DNA of 64,000 nucleotides from assembly GCA_019636015.1 (NCBI GenBank), contig JAHBYJ010000001.1:1364001-1428000 (forward strand). Reading direction: 5' to 3'. A program made the position numbers and the translations under genes. Source of the stretch: Parvibaculaceae bacterium (GTDB lineage Bacteria; Pseudomonadota; Alphaproteobacteria; Parvibaculales; Parvibaculaceae). Under the pieces are notes generated by a model. That model had not been told where the DNA came from. It did not search any database and saw only the letters and a list, made by a program, of their open reading frames with translations. Below, one piece after another: positions 40,816-48,607 of this stretch (its first letter is position 1; every line of letters starts with the position of its first letter).

Positions 40816-41217
40816 ATGGAACAGCGCCTTTTCCGCCTTCTCTGCGCCTTGCTTGCAGCCTTTGCCGCCGCAAATGGCGCGCGCATGGCGCTCGACCCGC
40901 TTGGCTGGTTCGCCTCGATCCCGGAACTTGCGCTGACCGGCGCCGCCAATCCGCATTTCATCCGCGATGTCGGAACGGCCTATCTCGCCTCGGCCGCGGG
41001 CCTCGCGCTTGCCGCCTTCCGCCCGGCGGCCGGCTTCGGGGCGCTTCTCGTTGCCGCGATATTCATGGCGGGCCATGGTATCGGCCATCTCGTGGATATC
41101 GCAGAGGGCTGCGCCGCCCGCCCCGGCGGCACGGCGCTCGACTGGTTCGGCGTCATCGTGCCCGGCGCGATCACCGCCGCGCTCTGCCTCTGGAGCCTGC
41201 GCTTCAGGCCGTCCTGA
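40816..41217 (+). CDS. DUF4345-like small membrane protein
   Basis: A 133-residue protein with four likely membrane helices, including FRLLCALLAAFAAANGARMA, AYLASAAGLALAAFRPA, GALLVAAIFMAGHGIGHLV and FGVIVPGAITAALCLWSL. The size and GHGIGH block match DUF4345-type proteins of unknown function. It starts at ATG 40816, with 14 bp of its end overlapping the convergent hydrolase. It lies between the two beta-lactamase-like genes and opposite to both, so they do not form one operon. Confidence 0.72.
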   Translation: MEQRLFRLLCALLAAFAAANGARMALDPLGWFASIPELALTGAANPHFIRDVGTAYLASAAGLALAAFRPAAGFGALLVAAIFMAGHGIGHLVDIAEGCAARPGGTALDWFGVIVPGAITAALCLWSLRFRPS

Positions 41218-42247
41218 AACAGTCGGCGATGTCGGCAATCCACTTCTTCGGATTCTCCTTCATCTCGAGCGAGGTCTTGCCGTTCCTCACGATCACCATG
41301 TCGAGGTCGGGAATGATGACGGTGTATTGCCCTTCATAGCCATTCGCCGAAAAGCTGCCGTCCCCGGCAAGCCCGAGCCACCAATGCGCACCATAAGGCG
41401 ACTCGGCGCCTGCCTGTTGCCATGTCGGTGTACGGGCGTAGTCGACCCATCCCTCGGGCAGAAGCCGCTTTCCCTCCCACACGCCCTCGCGCAGATAAAG
41501 AAGGCCGAAGCGCGCAAAGTCGCGCGGTGTGCAATAGCAGAAGGACGAGCCGATGAATGTGCCCGCCTTGTCGAATTTCGGGATCGGCGATGTCATGCCG
41601 AGCGGGCGGAACAGCCGCTCCCGCATGAAGGTTTCGAAATCCGGTCCGAAGGCATTTGCCGCCCGCGCCGCACAGCGGCTGACGATGTTCGTCGTACCGC
41701 TCGCATAGGACCAGAAGCTTCCCGGCTCATGCTCGAGCGCGAAAGAGGCGGCGAAATGCGCCACATCCTCCTTGCCCGCGCCCCACAGCATCTCGATCAC
41801 ATCGGAGGGATGCTCCGGCACATAGTCTTCCCGGAAGGCGAGCCCGCTCGACATGCGCAGCAACTGGTCGAGCGTGATGGCGCGGCGCGGATCGCCCGGG
41901 TCCTGCCATTCCGGCACGTCCGCCGGCGCATGAATGTCGATCTTGCCGTCCTTCACCAGCATGCCGACAAGCGCATGGGTGATGCTCTTGGCCTTCGACC
42001 ATGAAGGGCAGGTCGCATCCGGTCCGTGGTTCGGTCCATATTGTTCATGGATCAGCCTGCCGCCCTTGATGACGACCGTGCCGAATGTCTCGCCGAGATC
42101 GGCGGGCGGCGTGGCGGCGAAGGCATGGTCCATCAGCCGATGAAAGCGCGCCTTGTCCATGGTCTCGGGCAGCGCGCTCTTCGGCCAGTCCCTGGTCGGC
42201 CAGGGCGTGCCCTCGGGCTGCGCAGGCAGCGGCGGCAATGCCGTCAT
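41204..42247 (-). CDS. Beta-lactamase-like serine hydrolase (second copy)
   Basis: A 347-residue member of the same fold as the protein at 39443-40684 but more distant. The SxxK site is Ser84 to Lys87 in CPSWSKAKSITHAL. A YxS/N-type triad element occurs in FWSYASGTTNIVS. The conserved KxG-like block near the end is not certain. It has no signal peptide. It may act on short esters or amides, or on a lipid-linked substrate of the GH5 enzyme next door, but this is only positional. The GH5 gene is divergent with a 74 bp gap. The end overlaps the DUF4345-like gene by 14 bp. Confidence 0.82.
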   Translation of the reverse strand: MTALPPLPAQPEGTPWPTRDWPKSALPETMDKARFHRLMDHAFAATPPADLGETFGTVVIKGGRLIHEQYGPNHGPDATCPSWSKAKSITHALVGMLVKDGKIDIHAPADVPEWQDPGDPRRAITLDQLLRMSSGLAFREDYVPEHPSDVIEMLWGAGKEDVAHFAASFALEHEPGSFWSYASGTTNIVSRCAARAANAFGPDFETFMRERLFRPLGMTSPIPKFDKAGTFIGSSFCYCTPRDFARFGLLYLREGVWEGKRLLPEGWVDYARTPTWQQAGAESPYGAHWWLGLAGDGSFSANGYEGQYTVIIPDLDMVIVRNGKTSLEMKENPKKWIADIADCFRTA

Positions 42248-42321
42248 GATTATCCCCCAATTTGTGTGCGCCGATGGTGCCCGCTATCCTCGGTTCCAAC
42301 AAGAGAGAAGGGGAGGATGCG

Positions 42322-44295
42322 ATGGCGCTGCCGAGGCTCGAGATCGACGGAGAGTGGTTTCGCGATACGGAAGGGCGGCGGCGCATCCTGCGCGGCGTCA
42401 ATCTCGGCGGCGACTGCAAGGTGCCTTTCACGCCGAACGGGCACACCAACATCCCGACCGATTTTTCCGATCACCGCACGGTGTCCTTCGTCGGCCGGCC
42501 CTTCCCGCTCGCCGAAGCGGATGAACATTTCTCGCGGTTGAAAGCCTGGGGCTTCAACTGCCTTCGCCTGCTGACGACATGGGAAGCGGTGGAGCATGAA
42601 GGGCCCTATCGCTACGACGAAGCCTATCTCGATTACTTCGCCGCATTGTGCCGAATGGCCGACGGCTACGGCATGTATGTCTTTGTCGACTTCCATCAGG
42701 ATGTCTGGAGCCGCATGACGGGCGGCGACGGCGCACCGGGCTGGCTTTTCGATGCGGTCGGCCTCGACTTCACGAAGTTCCGCGCCTCGGGCACAGCGCA
42801 TGTCATGCAATACAAGTATGACTTCGCGCGTGGCGGGCGGCAGGAAGAGAACTACCCGACCATGACATGGTCGCAGAACTACAAATATCCGGCGAACGCG
42901 ATCATGTGGACGCTCTTCTTCGCCGGGAACACTTTCTGCCCCGACTTCCTCGTCGAGGGCCGTCCGGCGCAGGACTTCCTGCAGGAGCACTATCTCGGCG
43001 CGATGGAAGCCGTCGCAAAGCGCGTGAAGGACCTGCCCAACGTCATCGGTTTCGATTCGCTGAACGAACCGGGCTCCGGCTATGTCGGGCAATATCTGAG
43101 CTACAGGCATCTTGGCCCGAGCGAGAAAAACCCGCTGCCCGCGCGGCCGGGTCTCGCCTGGTCGCCGCTCGACGGCTTTGCCGCTGCACGCGGCCTCGCC
43201 CGCGAGATACCCGAAATGGGCATCGACTGGGAACAGCGCGCCGTGGTGAAGAAGCGCGACGTGCTGGTGAACGGCGATGGCGTATCGATCTGGCGTGACG
43301 GCCGCACATGCCCCTTCGAGCGCGCAGGCGTCTACCGCATCGATGGCGGCCGGATCGAGCCGCTCAAGGAGGAGTTTTTCGTGCGCCGCGACGGTGACGA
43401 CCGCTACGACATGGAACACGATTTCATGGGGCCGTTCTTCGCCCGCGTGGCGGAGCGCATGCGCGCCATCAATGATGACTGGCTTCTTTTCGCCGAGCTC
43501 GATCCGGGCGCCGGCCTCGGCCGCGGCTTCCCGCAGGACACGCCCGTGCGCACCGTGAATGCAAGCCACTGGTACGACATCGTGACGCTCTCCACGAAGC
43601 GCTTCGACTTCCCTGTGAAGATCAATCCCTATACCGGCCGCACGACCGAAGGCGCAGAGGCAATCGAAGCCTCTTATGTCCGCCAGCTCGGCCATCTGAA
43701 AAACGCCTCGCACGGTCTCAATCTCGGCACCGGCGCACCGACCCTGCTCGGCGAATTCGGCATTCCCTACGATCTTGACGATGCCGCCGCCTACAAGGCG
43801 TGGAACAAGGGCGACCGGACGGACGGTCCTTGGGAGAAGCACATCATCGCGCTCGACCTCATGTATAATGCGCTCGACCAGCTCCTGATGAATTCGACGC
43901 AGTGGAACTACACGGCTTCGAACCGCAACGATCAGGCGGTGGGCGACGGCTGGAACCAGGAAGACCTCTCGATCTACAGCATCGACCAGCGCGAAGACCC
44001 TTCCGACATCAATAGCGGCGGCCGCGCGCTGAAAGGTTTCGTGCGTCCCTATGCGCGGGTGATTGCGGGCCGGCCTCTCAAGATGAAGTTCAAGCGCGAA
44101 ACCGGCGCCTTCCGCTTCGTCTATGAAGTGTCTGGCGAGGGCGAAACGGAAATCTTCGTGCCGAAGCTGCAATATCCGGACGGGTACGACGTGGAAGTCG
44201 AAGGCGGCGAGGCCCGGCGCGACGAGGCGAACCAGCGCCTCTTCGTTCATGCGGTCGGTTCGGGCAAGGTCGGCGTCACGATCACGCGGCGCTGA
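42322..44295 (+). CDS. GH5 glycoside hydrolase of the endoglycoceramidase/glucosylceramidase-like group
   Basis: A 657-residue beta-glycosidase. Motifs are RGVNLGGDCKVPF (N-terminal barrel strand), GFNCLRLLTTWEAVEHEGPY, VFVDFHQDVWSRMTGGDGAP, the acid/base Glu249 in NVIGFDSLNEPGSGY and the nucleophile Glu478 in TLLGEFGIPYDL. The last 90 or so residues form a beta-sandwich-like domain (MKFKRETGAFRFVYEVSGEGETEIF). The arrangement resembles the sphingolipid/steryl glucosidases of GH5 subfamily 12, which cleave glucose from ceramide or sterols. No signal peptide is present. ATG 42322 follows GGGGAGG. Fungal members are better known, so a bacterial glycolipid target is inferred only. Confidence 0.82.
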   Translation: MALPRLEIDGEWFRDTEGRRRILRGVNLGGDCKVPFTPNGHTNIPTDFSDHRTVSFVGRPFPLAEADEHFSRLKAWGFNCLRLLTTWEAVEHEGPYRYDEAYLDYFAALCRMADGYGMYVFVDFHQDVWSRMTGGDGAPGWLFDAVGLDFTKFRASGTAHVMQYKYDFARGGRQEENYPTMTWSQNYKYPANAIMWTLFFAGNTFCPDFLVEGRPAQDFLQEHYLGAMEAVAKRVKDLPNVIGFDSLNEPGSGYVGQYLSYRHLGPSEKNPLPARPGLAWSPLDGFAAARGLAREIPEMGIDWEQRAVVKKRDVLVNGDGVSIWRDGRTCPFERAGVYRIDGGRIEPLKEEFFVRRDGDDRYDMEHDFMGPFFARVAERMRAINDDWLLFAELDPGAGLGRGFPQDTPVRTVNASHWYDIVTLSTKRFDFPVKINPYTGRTTEGAEAIEASYVRQLGHLKNASHGLNLGTGAPTLLGEFGIPYDLDDAAAYKAWNKGDRTDGPWEKHIIALDLMYNALDQLLMNSTQWNYTASNRNDQAVGDGWNQEDLSIYSIDQREDPSDINSGGRALKGFVRPYARVIAGRPLKMKFKRETGAFRFVYEVSGEGETEIFVPKLQYPDGYDVEVEGGEARRDEANQRLFVHAVGSGKVGVTITRR

Positions 44296-45073
44296 CGAGT
44301 TGCCGGTGCGCCGTCGCTATGCCCTGCGCCGCGCGCTGCATCGGTGCGAGATAGCGCTCGGCTGCCTGCGCCTCGCTCATCGTCACGCCGAGATAGCGCA
44401 TGGTAATGGCGGCAACGACCCTGTCGCCATCCATCACCGGAACCGCGAGGCCCGTGGCAGGGTCGCCGCGCACCGGCGCCGACGTCGCATAGCCCCGGCG
44501 GCGGATGTCGGCAATCATCGCCGACACATATTTCGTGTCGCGCGCCGTCGCATTGACCGCGGCCTTGGATGATCGGAGCAGCGCGAGAAGAAGCTCCCGT
44601 TCTTCATCCGGGCAGAAGGCGAGATAGACGCGGCCGAGAGCCGAGAGCATCATCACCGGCCGCTTGTTGAGCCAGTTGGGATCGGTGCTGAACGGGCTTT
44701 CCTGCCGCGTCGATATCCGCACCAGCATCGCGTCCCGGTCGAGCGTGGCAAGCGCCACCGGCCATTTATAGGCAGCGGTGAGGGCCGACAGGAACGGCCG
44801 CGCCGCCTCAACCACGAGATCGGTGTGGCGGAAGCCGCTCGAAAGCCGCAGCACGCGTTCGGTGAGTTCATAGCCCGCCAGCCGCGAAATGCGGCGCACA
44901 TAGCCCGCCCCGATCAGCGTGTCGAGCAGGCGCACGATGGTCGGCTTCGGCAGGCCCGTCGCCTCGTGAAGCTCGGCAAGCGTGGCCGGCGTTCCATTGT
45001 TCAGGGCTTCAAGCAGCGCCAGGCTTCTGAGGACCGGCTGAACGCCATCGGCTTTTTCCGCGGGCTTCGGCAT
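44282..45073 (-). CDS. IclR family transcriptional regulator
   Basis: A 263-residue regulator. The N-terminal winged HTH (residues about 8-65: QPVLRSLALLEALNN, LAELHEATGLPKPTIVRLLDTLIGAGYVRR) is followed by a GAF-like effector domain (RVYLAFCPDEERELLLALL, MIADIRRRGYATSAPVRGDPATGLAVPVMDGDRVVAAITM). ATG 45073 follows GGAGG. A symmetric dyad lies 35-50 bp upstream, and a DUF1214/DUF1254 operon runs the other way. It therefore probably controls that operon. Its stop overlaps the GH5 end by 14 bp. Confidence 0.92.
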   Translation of the reverse strand: MPKPAEKADGVQPVLRSLALLEALNNGTPATLAELHEATGLPKPTIVRLLDTLIGAGYVRRISRLAGYELTERVLRLSSGFRHTDLVVEAARPFLSALTAAYKWPVALATLDRDAMLVRISTRQESPFSTDPNWLNKRPVMMLSALGRVYLAFCPDEERELLLALLRSSKAAVNATARDTKYVSAMIADIRRRGYATSAPVRGDPATGLAVPVMDGDRVVAAITMRYLGVTMSEAQAAERYLAPMQRAAQGIATAHRQLVSAA

Positions 45074-45106
45074 GGGCAGCCTCCGGTCGGGTGGGGCGCG
45101 CATTAT

Positions 45107-45125
45107 AATTCCGCACCACGGAATT
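45107..45125. promoter_or_regulatory. Candidate IclR operator
   Basis: AATTCCGCACCACGGAATT has 7 bp arms around CACCA and resembles the GGAATTCCGC-type dyads of IclR regulators. It lies 34 bp before the IclR start and 93 bp before the DUF1214 gene. A further half site (TTTTCCG) follows at 45132. Confidence 0.68.
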
Positions 45126-45217
45126 TCCAAATTTTCCGCACATGACCCGGCCCGCATCGGAGCTAGGTTGCGCGCCTGTGGAAGCCCGCGCGTCAAGCAA
45201 CGGGGAGAAAGGGAAGA

Positions 45218-45787
45218 ATGAACAGATATCTCTATTGGGCATCAGCCCTTGTCGCGGGTGCCGCCCTTGCTGCGGTCTCGATCGCCTGGGCGATGACCGC
45301 GCTGCAGGGCGAATATCGCTCCGGCCCCTGGTACACCTCCGCCGTTTTCGGCAGCGTCGATGCAGACATGTATACGCGTGCGCGGGTGGCGATGTTCGGC
45401 CTCCTCGCGCTCGACCGGCGCGAAACCATGTACTACACCGCCGCCACCGACAGCGAAGGCAACGCGCTTTCGGGCGATTGCACCTATCGCATCGAAGGCG
45501 GCGACCTTGCCGCCCATTGGTGGAGCATCACGGCCTACGACGCCGCAAGTTTCCTGATCGAGAACGAGCAGCGCGTCTACTCCTTCTCCCAGACGACCAC
45601 GGAGCGCGAGCCGGATGGCAGCTTCGTCATCCGCGTTTCCGCCGATCCGCAGGAAAAGAACTGGCTGCCGGTGAAGCGCGGCGAAAGCTTCGACATGACG
45701 GCCCGTTTCTATAATCCCGAAGCCTCGATCTATGCCGATCCCTCGGCAGCCGTGCTTCCCGTCATCGTGAAGGAGGGCTGCAAATGA
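45218..45787 (+). CDS. DUF1214 family exported protein
   Basis: A 189-residue protein with an N-terminal membrane/signal segment (YWASALVAGAALAAVSIAWAM). A DUF1214 domain follows: RARVAMFGLLALDRRETMYYTAATDSEGNAL, CTYRIEGGDLAAHWWSITAYD and FDMTARFYNPEASIY. These proteins occur beside DUF1254 proteins and are of unknown function. The domain shows beta strands with a conserved aromatic WW and Asp. It overlaps the DUF1254 start by 4 bp (ATGA), so they are one operon with the IclR gene divergent. It probably sits in the periplasm attached to the inner membrane. Confidence 0.85.
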   Translation: MNRYLYWASALVAGAALAAVSIAWAMTALQGEYRSGPWYTSAVFGSVDADMYTRARVAMFGLLALDRRETMYYTAATDSEGNALSGDCTYRIEGGDLAAHWWSITAYDAASFLIENEQRVYSFSQTTTEREPDGSFVIRVSADPQEKNWLPVKRGESFDMTARFYNPEASIYADPSAAVLPVIVKEGCK

Positions 45788-46326
45788 ATCGCCGTCTCAT
45801 CCAGTGGATCGCCGTCGCGTTGGGCGCGGCAATCGTCCTGCATGTCGCAATTGTCTGGGCTATTCCGCGCGTCATCATGTCGGTTGCGATGAAGCGGATC
45901 GGCGGTGAGGGCTCTGTCAACGCCTTCATGCACACGCCCCGCACGACCCATGAATTCCGCGCCGTCGTCCGTCCGAGCCCGGACCTTGCCTATTCGATCT
46001 GCGTGCTCGATCTGTCCGATGGCCCTGTCGTGATCGAGGTGCCGGCAAGCGATCCCTATACGTCGCTCGCCCTCTATTCCGCGATCACCGACAATTATTT
46101 CGTGCGCAACAACCGCCAGGATGGCGGCCTCGCGGAGGGCGAGACGATCAGGATCGTTGTTGCGGCTCCGGGCGCCATGCCGGCGGATGTGCCGGAGGGG
46201 TATGAAGCCGTCACCGCCCCGACGGAAAAGGGTCTCGCCCTTGTCCGCCGCGTGATCGAGAACGACGAAGCCATGCCGAGGCTTGACGCACTGCGCAAAT
46301 TCTCTGTCTGCGCCAGGGCAAGCTGA
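45784..46326 (+). CDS. DUF1254 family exported protein
   Basis: A 180-residue partner of the preceding gene, with a signal/anchor segment (IAVALGAAIVLHVAIVWAI). The DUF1254 blocks are NAFMHTPRTTHEFRAVVRPSPDLAYSICVLDLSDGPVVIEVP and DPYTSLALYSAITDNYFVRNN. The YTSLALYS and RRVIENDEAMPRLDALRKFSV parts match the usual DUF1254 end. DUF1254-DUF1214 pairs occur as one polypeptide or as neighbours; here they are two coupled genes. Function is unknown. A hairpin terminator follows at 46362-46398. Confidence 0.85.
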   Translation: MNRRLIQWIAVALGAAIVLHVAIVWAIPRVIMSVAMKRIGGEGSVNAFMHTPRTTHEFRAVVRPSPDLAYSICVLDLSDGPVVIEVPASDPYTSLALYSAITDNYFVRNNRQDGGLAEGETIRIVVAAPGAMPADVPEGYEAVTAPTEKGLALVRRVIENDEAMPRLDALRKFSVCARAS

Positions 46327-46361
46327 CAAGCGTCCGGCCTCCCACGGGGCCGGGCGTCATG

Positions 46362-46398
46362 CGGGCCGCGTTTCCGGGAGGAGGCGCGGCCCGTTTTA
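46362..46398 (+). terminator. Terminator of the DUF1214/DUF1254 operon
   Basis: CGGGCCGCG and CGCGGCCCG form a 9 bp stem around 14 bases, followed by TTTTATT. It lies 35 bases past the DUF1254 stop and next to the stop of modC. Confidence 0.7.
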
Positions 46399-47112
46399 TT
46401 CGATATCGAGAAGTTCGGCGATCGTCTGATCCGCCGGATGCGCGAGAACGTCGGCCGTCTTTCCGCTCTGCAGGATGCGCCCGCGATGCATGACGCAAAG
46501 CCGGTCCGCGAGGCGGCGTACATCGTCGAGATCATGCGTGACGAGGATGATCGGCATCGGCAGTTCGCGGCGCAGCTCTTCGAGTTCCTGCCGAAGCTTG
46601 CGCCGTGTCATCCGGTCGACGGCGGAAAAGGGCTCGTCCATCAGCAGCACATCCGGCCGCCGCGCCAGCGCCCGGGCAACGGCGACGCGCTGCTGCTCGC
46701 CGCCCGATAGTTCGGCCGGGCGGCGGTCGCCATGCGTATCGAGATGAACGCGGGCGAGAAGCGAGCGCGCTGTGTCCTCCCGTTCGCCGCGCGGCCGGTC
46801 GCCCAGCGCCTCCATCACGTTCTGAACCGCCGTCATATGCGGGAAGAGTGCATAGGACTGGAACACGAAGCCGGCCCGGCGCTCGCGCGGCGGCAGCGAA
46901 AGGCGCGCCGCACTGTCGAACCACGCCGCACCGTTGCAGAGAATTCGGCCCGTCTGCGGCTTGTGGAAGCCGGCAATGCTCCGGAGCACGGTCGTCTTGC
47001 CGCTGCCTGACGGGCCGACAAGCGCCAGAACTTCGCCGGGCGCCACATCGAAAGCGGCTTCGAGCGGGAAAAGCGCCGTCTGCGCCACGCGAACGGACAA
47101 GCCCCTATCCAT
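46396..47112 (-). CDS. modC: Molybdate ABC transporter ATPase ModC (short form)
   Basis: The 238-residue ATPase has Walker A GPSGSGKTTVL, signature LSGGEQQRVAVAR, Walker B LLMDEPFSAVD and H-loop ILVTHDLDD. It energises molybdate uptake by ModAB. Standard ModC is about 350 residues with a C-terminal TOBE/molbindin domain that senses molybdate; this copy ends at ELLDIE and lacks it. It starts inside modB (overlap of 8 bp). Modest sequence divergence leaves tungstate or another oxyanion possible, but the modA and modB neighbours support molybdate. Confidence 0.88.
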   Translation of the reverse strand: MDRGLSVRVAQTALFPLEAAFDVAPGEVLALVGPSGSGKTTVLRSIAGFHKPQTGRILCNGAAWFDSAARLSLPPRERRAGFVFQSYALFPHMTAVQNVMEALGDRPRGEREDTARSLLARVHLDTHGDRRPAELSGGEQQRVAVARALARRPDVLLMDEPFSAVDRMTRRKLRQELEELRRELPMPIILVTHDLDDVRRLADRLCVMHRGRILQSGKTADVLAHPADQTIAELLDIE

Positions 47113-47773
47113 GCCGCCGCCCGATACGCTGCGTCAGGAAGAATGTGAGCGCGATGGTGGCGAGCGAGATGGCGAGCAGCACGGCAGCCATCTCGCCGGC
47201 CGCCGCTTCGTCGAATGCCTGCACTCGGTCATAGATCGCGATGGAAATGGTGCGCGTCTCGCCGGGAATGGAGCCGCCCACCATCAGCACCACGCCGAAT
47301 TCGCCAAGCGTATGCGCAAAGGTGAGCGCCATGCCGGTGAGAATGCCCGGCCAGGCGAGCGGCAGTTCGATCCGCCAGAGGCTCCTCCACCAGCCATTGC
47401 CGCAACTTGCCGATGCTTCGCGCAGCTCCGGCCCCACCGCCTCGAAGGCGCGCTGGATCGGCTGCATGGCGAAGGGGATGTTGACGATGAGCGAGGCGAT
47501 GAGCAGTCCCTCGAAGGTGAAAACGAGCGATGTACCGAACACAGATTCGAAGGCGCGTCCGGCAAAGCTGCCCGCGCCAAAGCCCGACAGAAGATAGAAT
47601 CCGAGCACGGTGGGCGGCAGCACCAGCGGCAGCATCACCAGCGCCTCGATGGCGGGCTTTCCCCGGAAGCGCGACACGGCGAGCGCGCGGCCTGCAAGAA
47701 TTGAAAGCGGGATCAACAGCAGCACCGTTAGCGCGCCGAGCCGCAGGCTGAGAGTGAACGCCTCCCAGTCCAC
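47105..47773 (-). CDS. modB: Molybdate ABC transporter permease ModB
   Basis: A 222-residue inner-membrane permease with five to six helices. Helix segments include TVLLLIPLSILAGRAL, IEALVMLPLVLPPTVLGFYLL and GLLIASLIVNIPFAM. The EAA loop that contacts ModC is EAVGPELREASASCGNGWWRSLWRIELPLAWPGILTGM. Together with ModA and ModC it forms a molybdate importer feeding the molybdenum cofactor. The stop lies in modC, and the start is 3 bp after the modA stop, so all three genes are one tight operon on the minus strand. Confidence 0.92.
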   Translation of the reverse strand: MDWEAFTLSLRLGALTVLLLIPLSILAGRALAVSRFRGKPAIEALVMLPLVLPPTVLGFYLLSGFGAGSFAGRAFESVFGTSLVFTFEGLLIASLIVNIPFAMQPIQRAFEAVGPELREASASCGNGWWRSLWRIELPLAWPGILTGMALTFAHTLGEFGVVLMVGGSIPGETRTISIAIYDRVQAFDEAAAGEMAAVLLAISLATIALTFFLTQRIGRRHG

Positions 47774-47776
47774 GGT

Positions 47777-48553
47777 CTACATCTCCTCGCCCGGCAGCAC
47801 AAAACCATAGCGCCGCATGATGGCGCGCGCCTCTTCGCCCTGCACGAAGGCCAGAAAGGATTTCGCGGTCATGCCCGCGCCCTTGATCGCCACGGCGCGC
47901 TGCCGGAGCGGCTGATGCATGTGATCGGGAATGAGGACATGATCGGCCTTCGCGGCAAGCTCCGGCGCGAGCGCCAGCGAGTATGCGACGATGCCGCCTT
48001 GTGCATTGCCCGACATTGCGAATTGCGCAGCCTGCGACACGTTTTCGCCGAGCACCAGCCTGCTCTCGATTGCGTCCCACAACCCCGCATCGCGCAGCGC
48101 CTCTTCGGCGCGCATGCCATATGGCGCATGTTCGGGGTTTGCGATGGCAAAGCGCTTGAGCCGCCCGTCCTCGAGCGCCGTACGGAGATCGCCAAGCGAC
48201 GGATCGGCCTTCAGCGGCGAGCCATGCGGCAGCAGAAGCGCGATGCGCCCCAAGGCGTAAAGCACGCCGTCGCCTTCGGTGAAGCCGTCCTTCGCAAGAT
48301 CGAATACGAAATCCTCATCCGCCGAGAAGAACAGTTCGAACGGCGCACCCTGTTTGATCTGACGGAAGAAATTGCCGGACGAGCCGAAGGAAAGCCGCAC
48401 CTCCCGTCCCGTTGCTTCCGTGAAGGCGGCGGCAACATCGGTCAGCGCGAATTGCAGGTCCGATGCCGCGGCCACGATCGGCCTTTCATCCGCGCGGGCA
48501 GGCGCCGCGAATAATGCGGCGGCGAGAAGCAGGCCCGGCCAGATGGATTTCAT
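47777..48553 (-). CDS. modA: Molybdate-binding periplasmic protein ModA
   Basis: A 258-residue solute-binding protein. A Sec signal segment (IWPGLLLAAALFAAPARA) precedes the mature protein, which begins IVAAASDLQFALTDVAAAF. The blocks LSFGSSGNFFRQIKQGAPFELFFSADEDFVFDLA, AIANPEHAPYGMRAEEAL and LGENVSQAAQFAMSGNAQGGIVAYSLA line the oxyanion pocket by comparison with ModA. ATG 48553 follows a GGGAG about 10 bases upstream. It is the first gene of modABC. No ModE box or molybdenum-cofactor riboswitch is evident in the 54 bp gap before it. Confidence 0.92.
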   Translation of the reverse strand: MKSIWPGLLLAAALFAAPARADERPIVAAASDLQFALTDVAAAFTEATGREVRLSFGSSGNFFRQIKQGAPFELFFSADEDFVFDLAKDGFTEGDGVLYALGRIALLLPHGSPLKADPSLGDLRTALEDGRLKRFAIANPEHAPYGMRAEEALRDAGLWDAIESRLVLGENVSQAAQFAMSGNAQGGIVAYSLALAPELAAKADHVLIPDHMHQPLRQRAVAIKGAGMTAKSFLAFVQGEEARAIMRRYGFVLPGEEM

Positions 48554-48607
48554 GCACGCGCTCCCGGTGGCGGCCCGGTGGCAGCCGGGCGGCGCCACTA
48601 TATCCGC

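Noticed and set aside
38504..40936. An 810-codon + frame across the permease and serine hydrolase genes
   Set aside because: It runs antisense through two clear minus-strand genes and has only low-complexity Arg/His/Glu sequence.
42250..44250. A 666-codon minus-strand frame opposite the GH5 gene
   Set aside because: It is a shadow: the + frame carries both catalytic glutamates and a good ribosome site, while the minus frame shows no recognisable domain.
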